Shown piece after piece: positions 63,540 to 64,000 of a stretch of DNA of 64,000 bases (positions are counted from its first letter, which is position 1; each line of letters opens with the position of its first letter). The notes below the pieces were generated by a model. That model saw only the letters and a program-made list of their open reading frames with translations, did no database searches and was not told the DNA's origin. The stretch is taken from the NCBI GenBank assembly GCA_964030475.1, contig CAXIPT010000001.1, forward strand, positions 3,403,249 to 3,467,248, written 5' to 3'. The translations under genes were made by a program, and so were the position numbers. This stretch comes from Tethya wilhelma (taxonomy: Eukaryota > Porifera > Demospongiae > Tethyida > Tethyidae).

Positions 63540-64000
63540 AGTTATCCACCCACGCCCACAAACACATGCCACATACCTCGTAATTCCATGTGCACTGAAC
63601 ACCAAGTCGTCGACTGATACACCTGCCCACCTCGAGGTCTTCATTCCACGAGACCACCACATTCTTGAGACAATCCTCCAAATGTGGAGCCAATCTCAGG
63701 AGAAGACTGCGACTAAATATCACCCCAGGACCTCCCATGCAATAGTGCTCATGCGGTAGAAGCTTAATTCTTTCCAAATCTTCTGCTTTTCCAGAGCCCG
63801 GCTGGCCAATGTAGAGCTCCTTACTAGGATTGAGTTTGCCCAAAAAATACACCAGGTGTTCAACGCGAACATAAACATCATCATCAGCTCGCATGAACCA
63901 ATCAAAGTCATTGATATAGTGGTCGTGGATGTATTTTAACATTCGAAAGACTTTCTTCTGAGGAGGGTAAGTATCATCAACTCCCGGTAGACTCACAACT
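63540..64000 (-). CDS. Chondroitin synthase-like glycosyltransferase, inverted copy 2 (partial)
   Basis: The minus strand repeats exon 2 of the gene at 11823-13483: GVDDTYPPQKK, FMRADDDVYVR, YCMGGPGVIFSR, EDLEVGRC and QCTWNYE, with the exon end at about 63580 and part of the following intron. It differs by a Ser to Gly change (VYFLGKLNP) and small intron changes, including a short deletion near 63475. The gene runs off the window end. Most likely the other allele. Confidence 0.88.

Overview
Animal nuclear DNA, almost certainly a demosponge and best matched by Amphimedon queenslandica. The diagnostic gene is a hedgling-type protein: a Hedge (hedgehog signalling-domain) remnant spliced to a VWA domain, about ten cadherin repeats, Ig, EGF and a membrane span. 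That architecture is known from sponges and cnidarians. Intron-rich but very compact genes (introns often 50-100 bp), abundant GT/CT microsatellites and short foldback transposons fit the same picture.

Layout. 1-915 (-): 3' part of a fibrillar-type collagen. 1062-10687 (+): hedgling. 10808-11557 (+): MYND-finger protein, 5' end lost in a gap. 11823-13483 (+): chondroitin-synthase N-domain glycosyltransferase. 13711-15655 (-): HUS1. 16039-17485 (+): PSTAIRE kinase CDK2. 17747-19137 (-): START lipid-transfer protein (PCTP-like). 19292-20747 (+): primase small subunit PRIM1, broken at a 119-bp tandem repeat next to a gap. 21862-23380 (+): two exons of an unrecognised gene. 23555-27767 (-): 5' part of a collagen. 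28708-31311 (+): ORC4. 31553-32284 (+): single-exon cytidine-deaminase-fold protein. 32361-33254 (-): TMUB-like. 33520-33768 (+): ABRACL. 34305-44344 (+): catalytic half of DNA polymerase epsilon. 47268-56098 (+): transmembrane semaphorin. 56764-58540 and 59755-61694 (+): tandem geranylgeranyl diphosphate synthases with RPL23 (-) between them. 61896-63421 (-) and 63540-64000 (-): second, inverted, slightly diverged copies of PRIM1 and of the glycosyltransferase.

Assembly. Single n characters at 992, 10807, 20888 and 63461 mark contig joins. The inverted PRIM1 and glycosyltransferase copies at the right end look like the other haplotype of 12.4-20.7 kb, which suggests that the 20889-63460 contig is flipped or that alleles were scaffolded in series. 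At the GT microsatellite 23456-23540 a collagen (-) and an unknown gene (+) are both cut off, which suggests a chimeric join. The collagen piece at 1-915 is the natural candidate for the missing 3' end.

Functional theme. Five genes act in S phase or its checkpoint (HUS1, CDK2, PRIM1, ORC4, POLE), and E2F-like TTGGCGGGA sites lie in the HUS1/CDK2, PRIM1 and POLE promoters. Several gene pairs are divergent with short shared promoters, and four promoters carry NRF-1-like TGCGCATGCG palindromes. A foldback transposon family with TAGCC...GGCTA ends and 9-bp target duplications sits in introns across the window.
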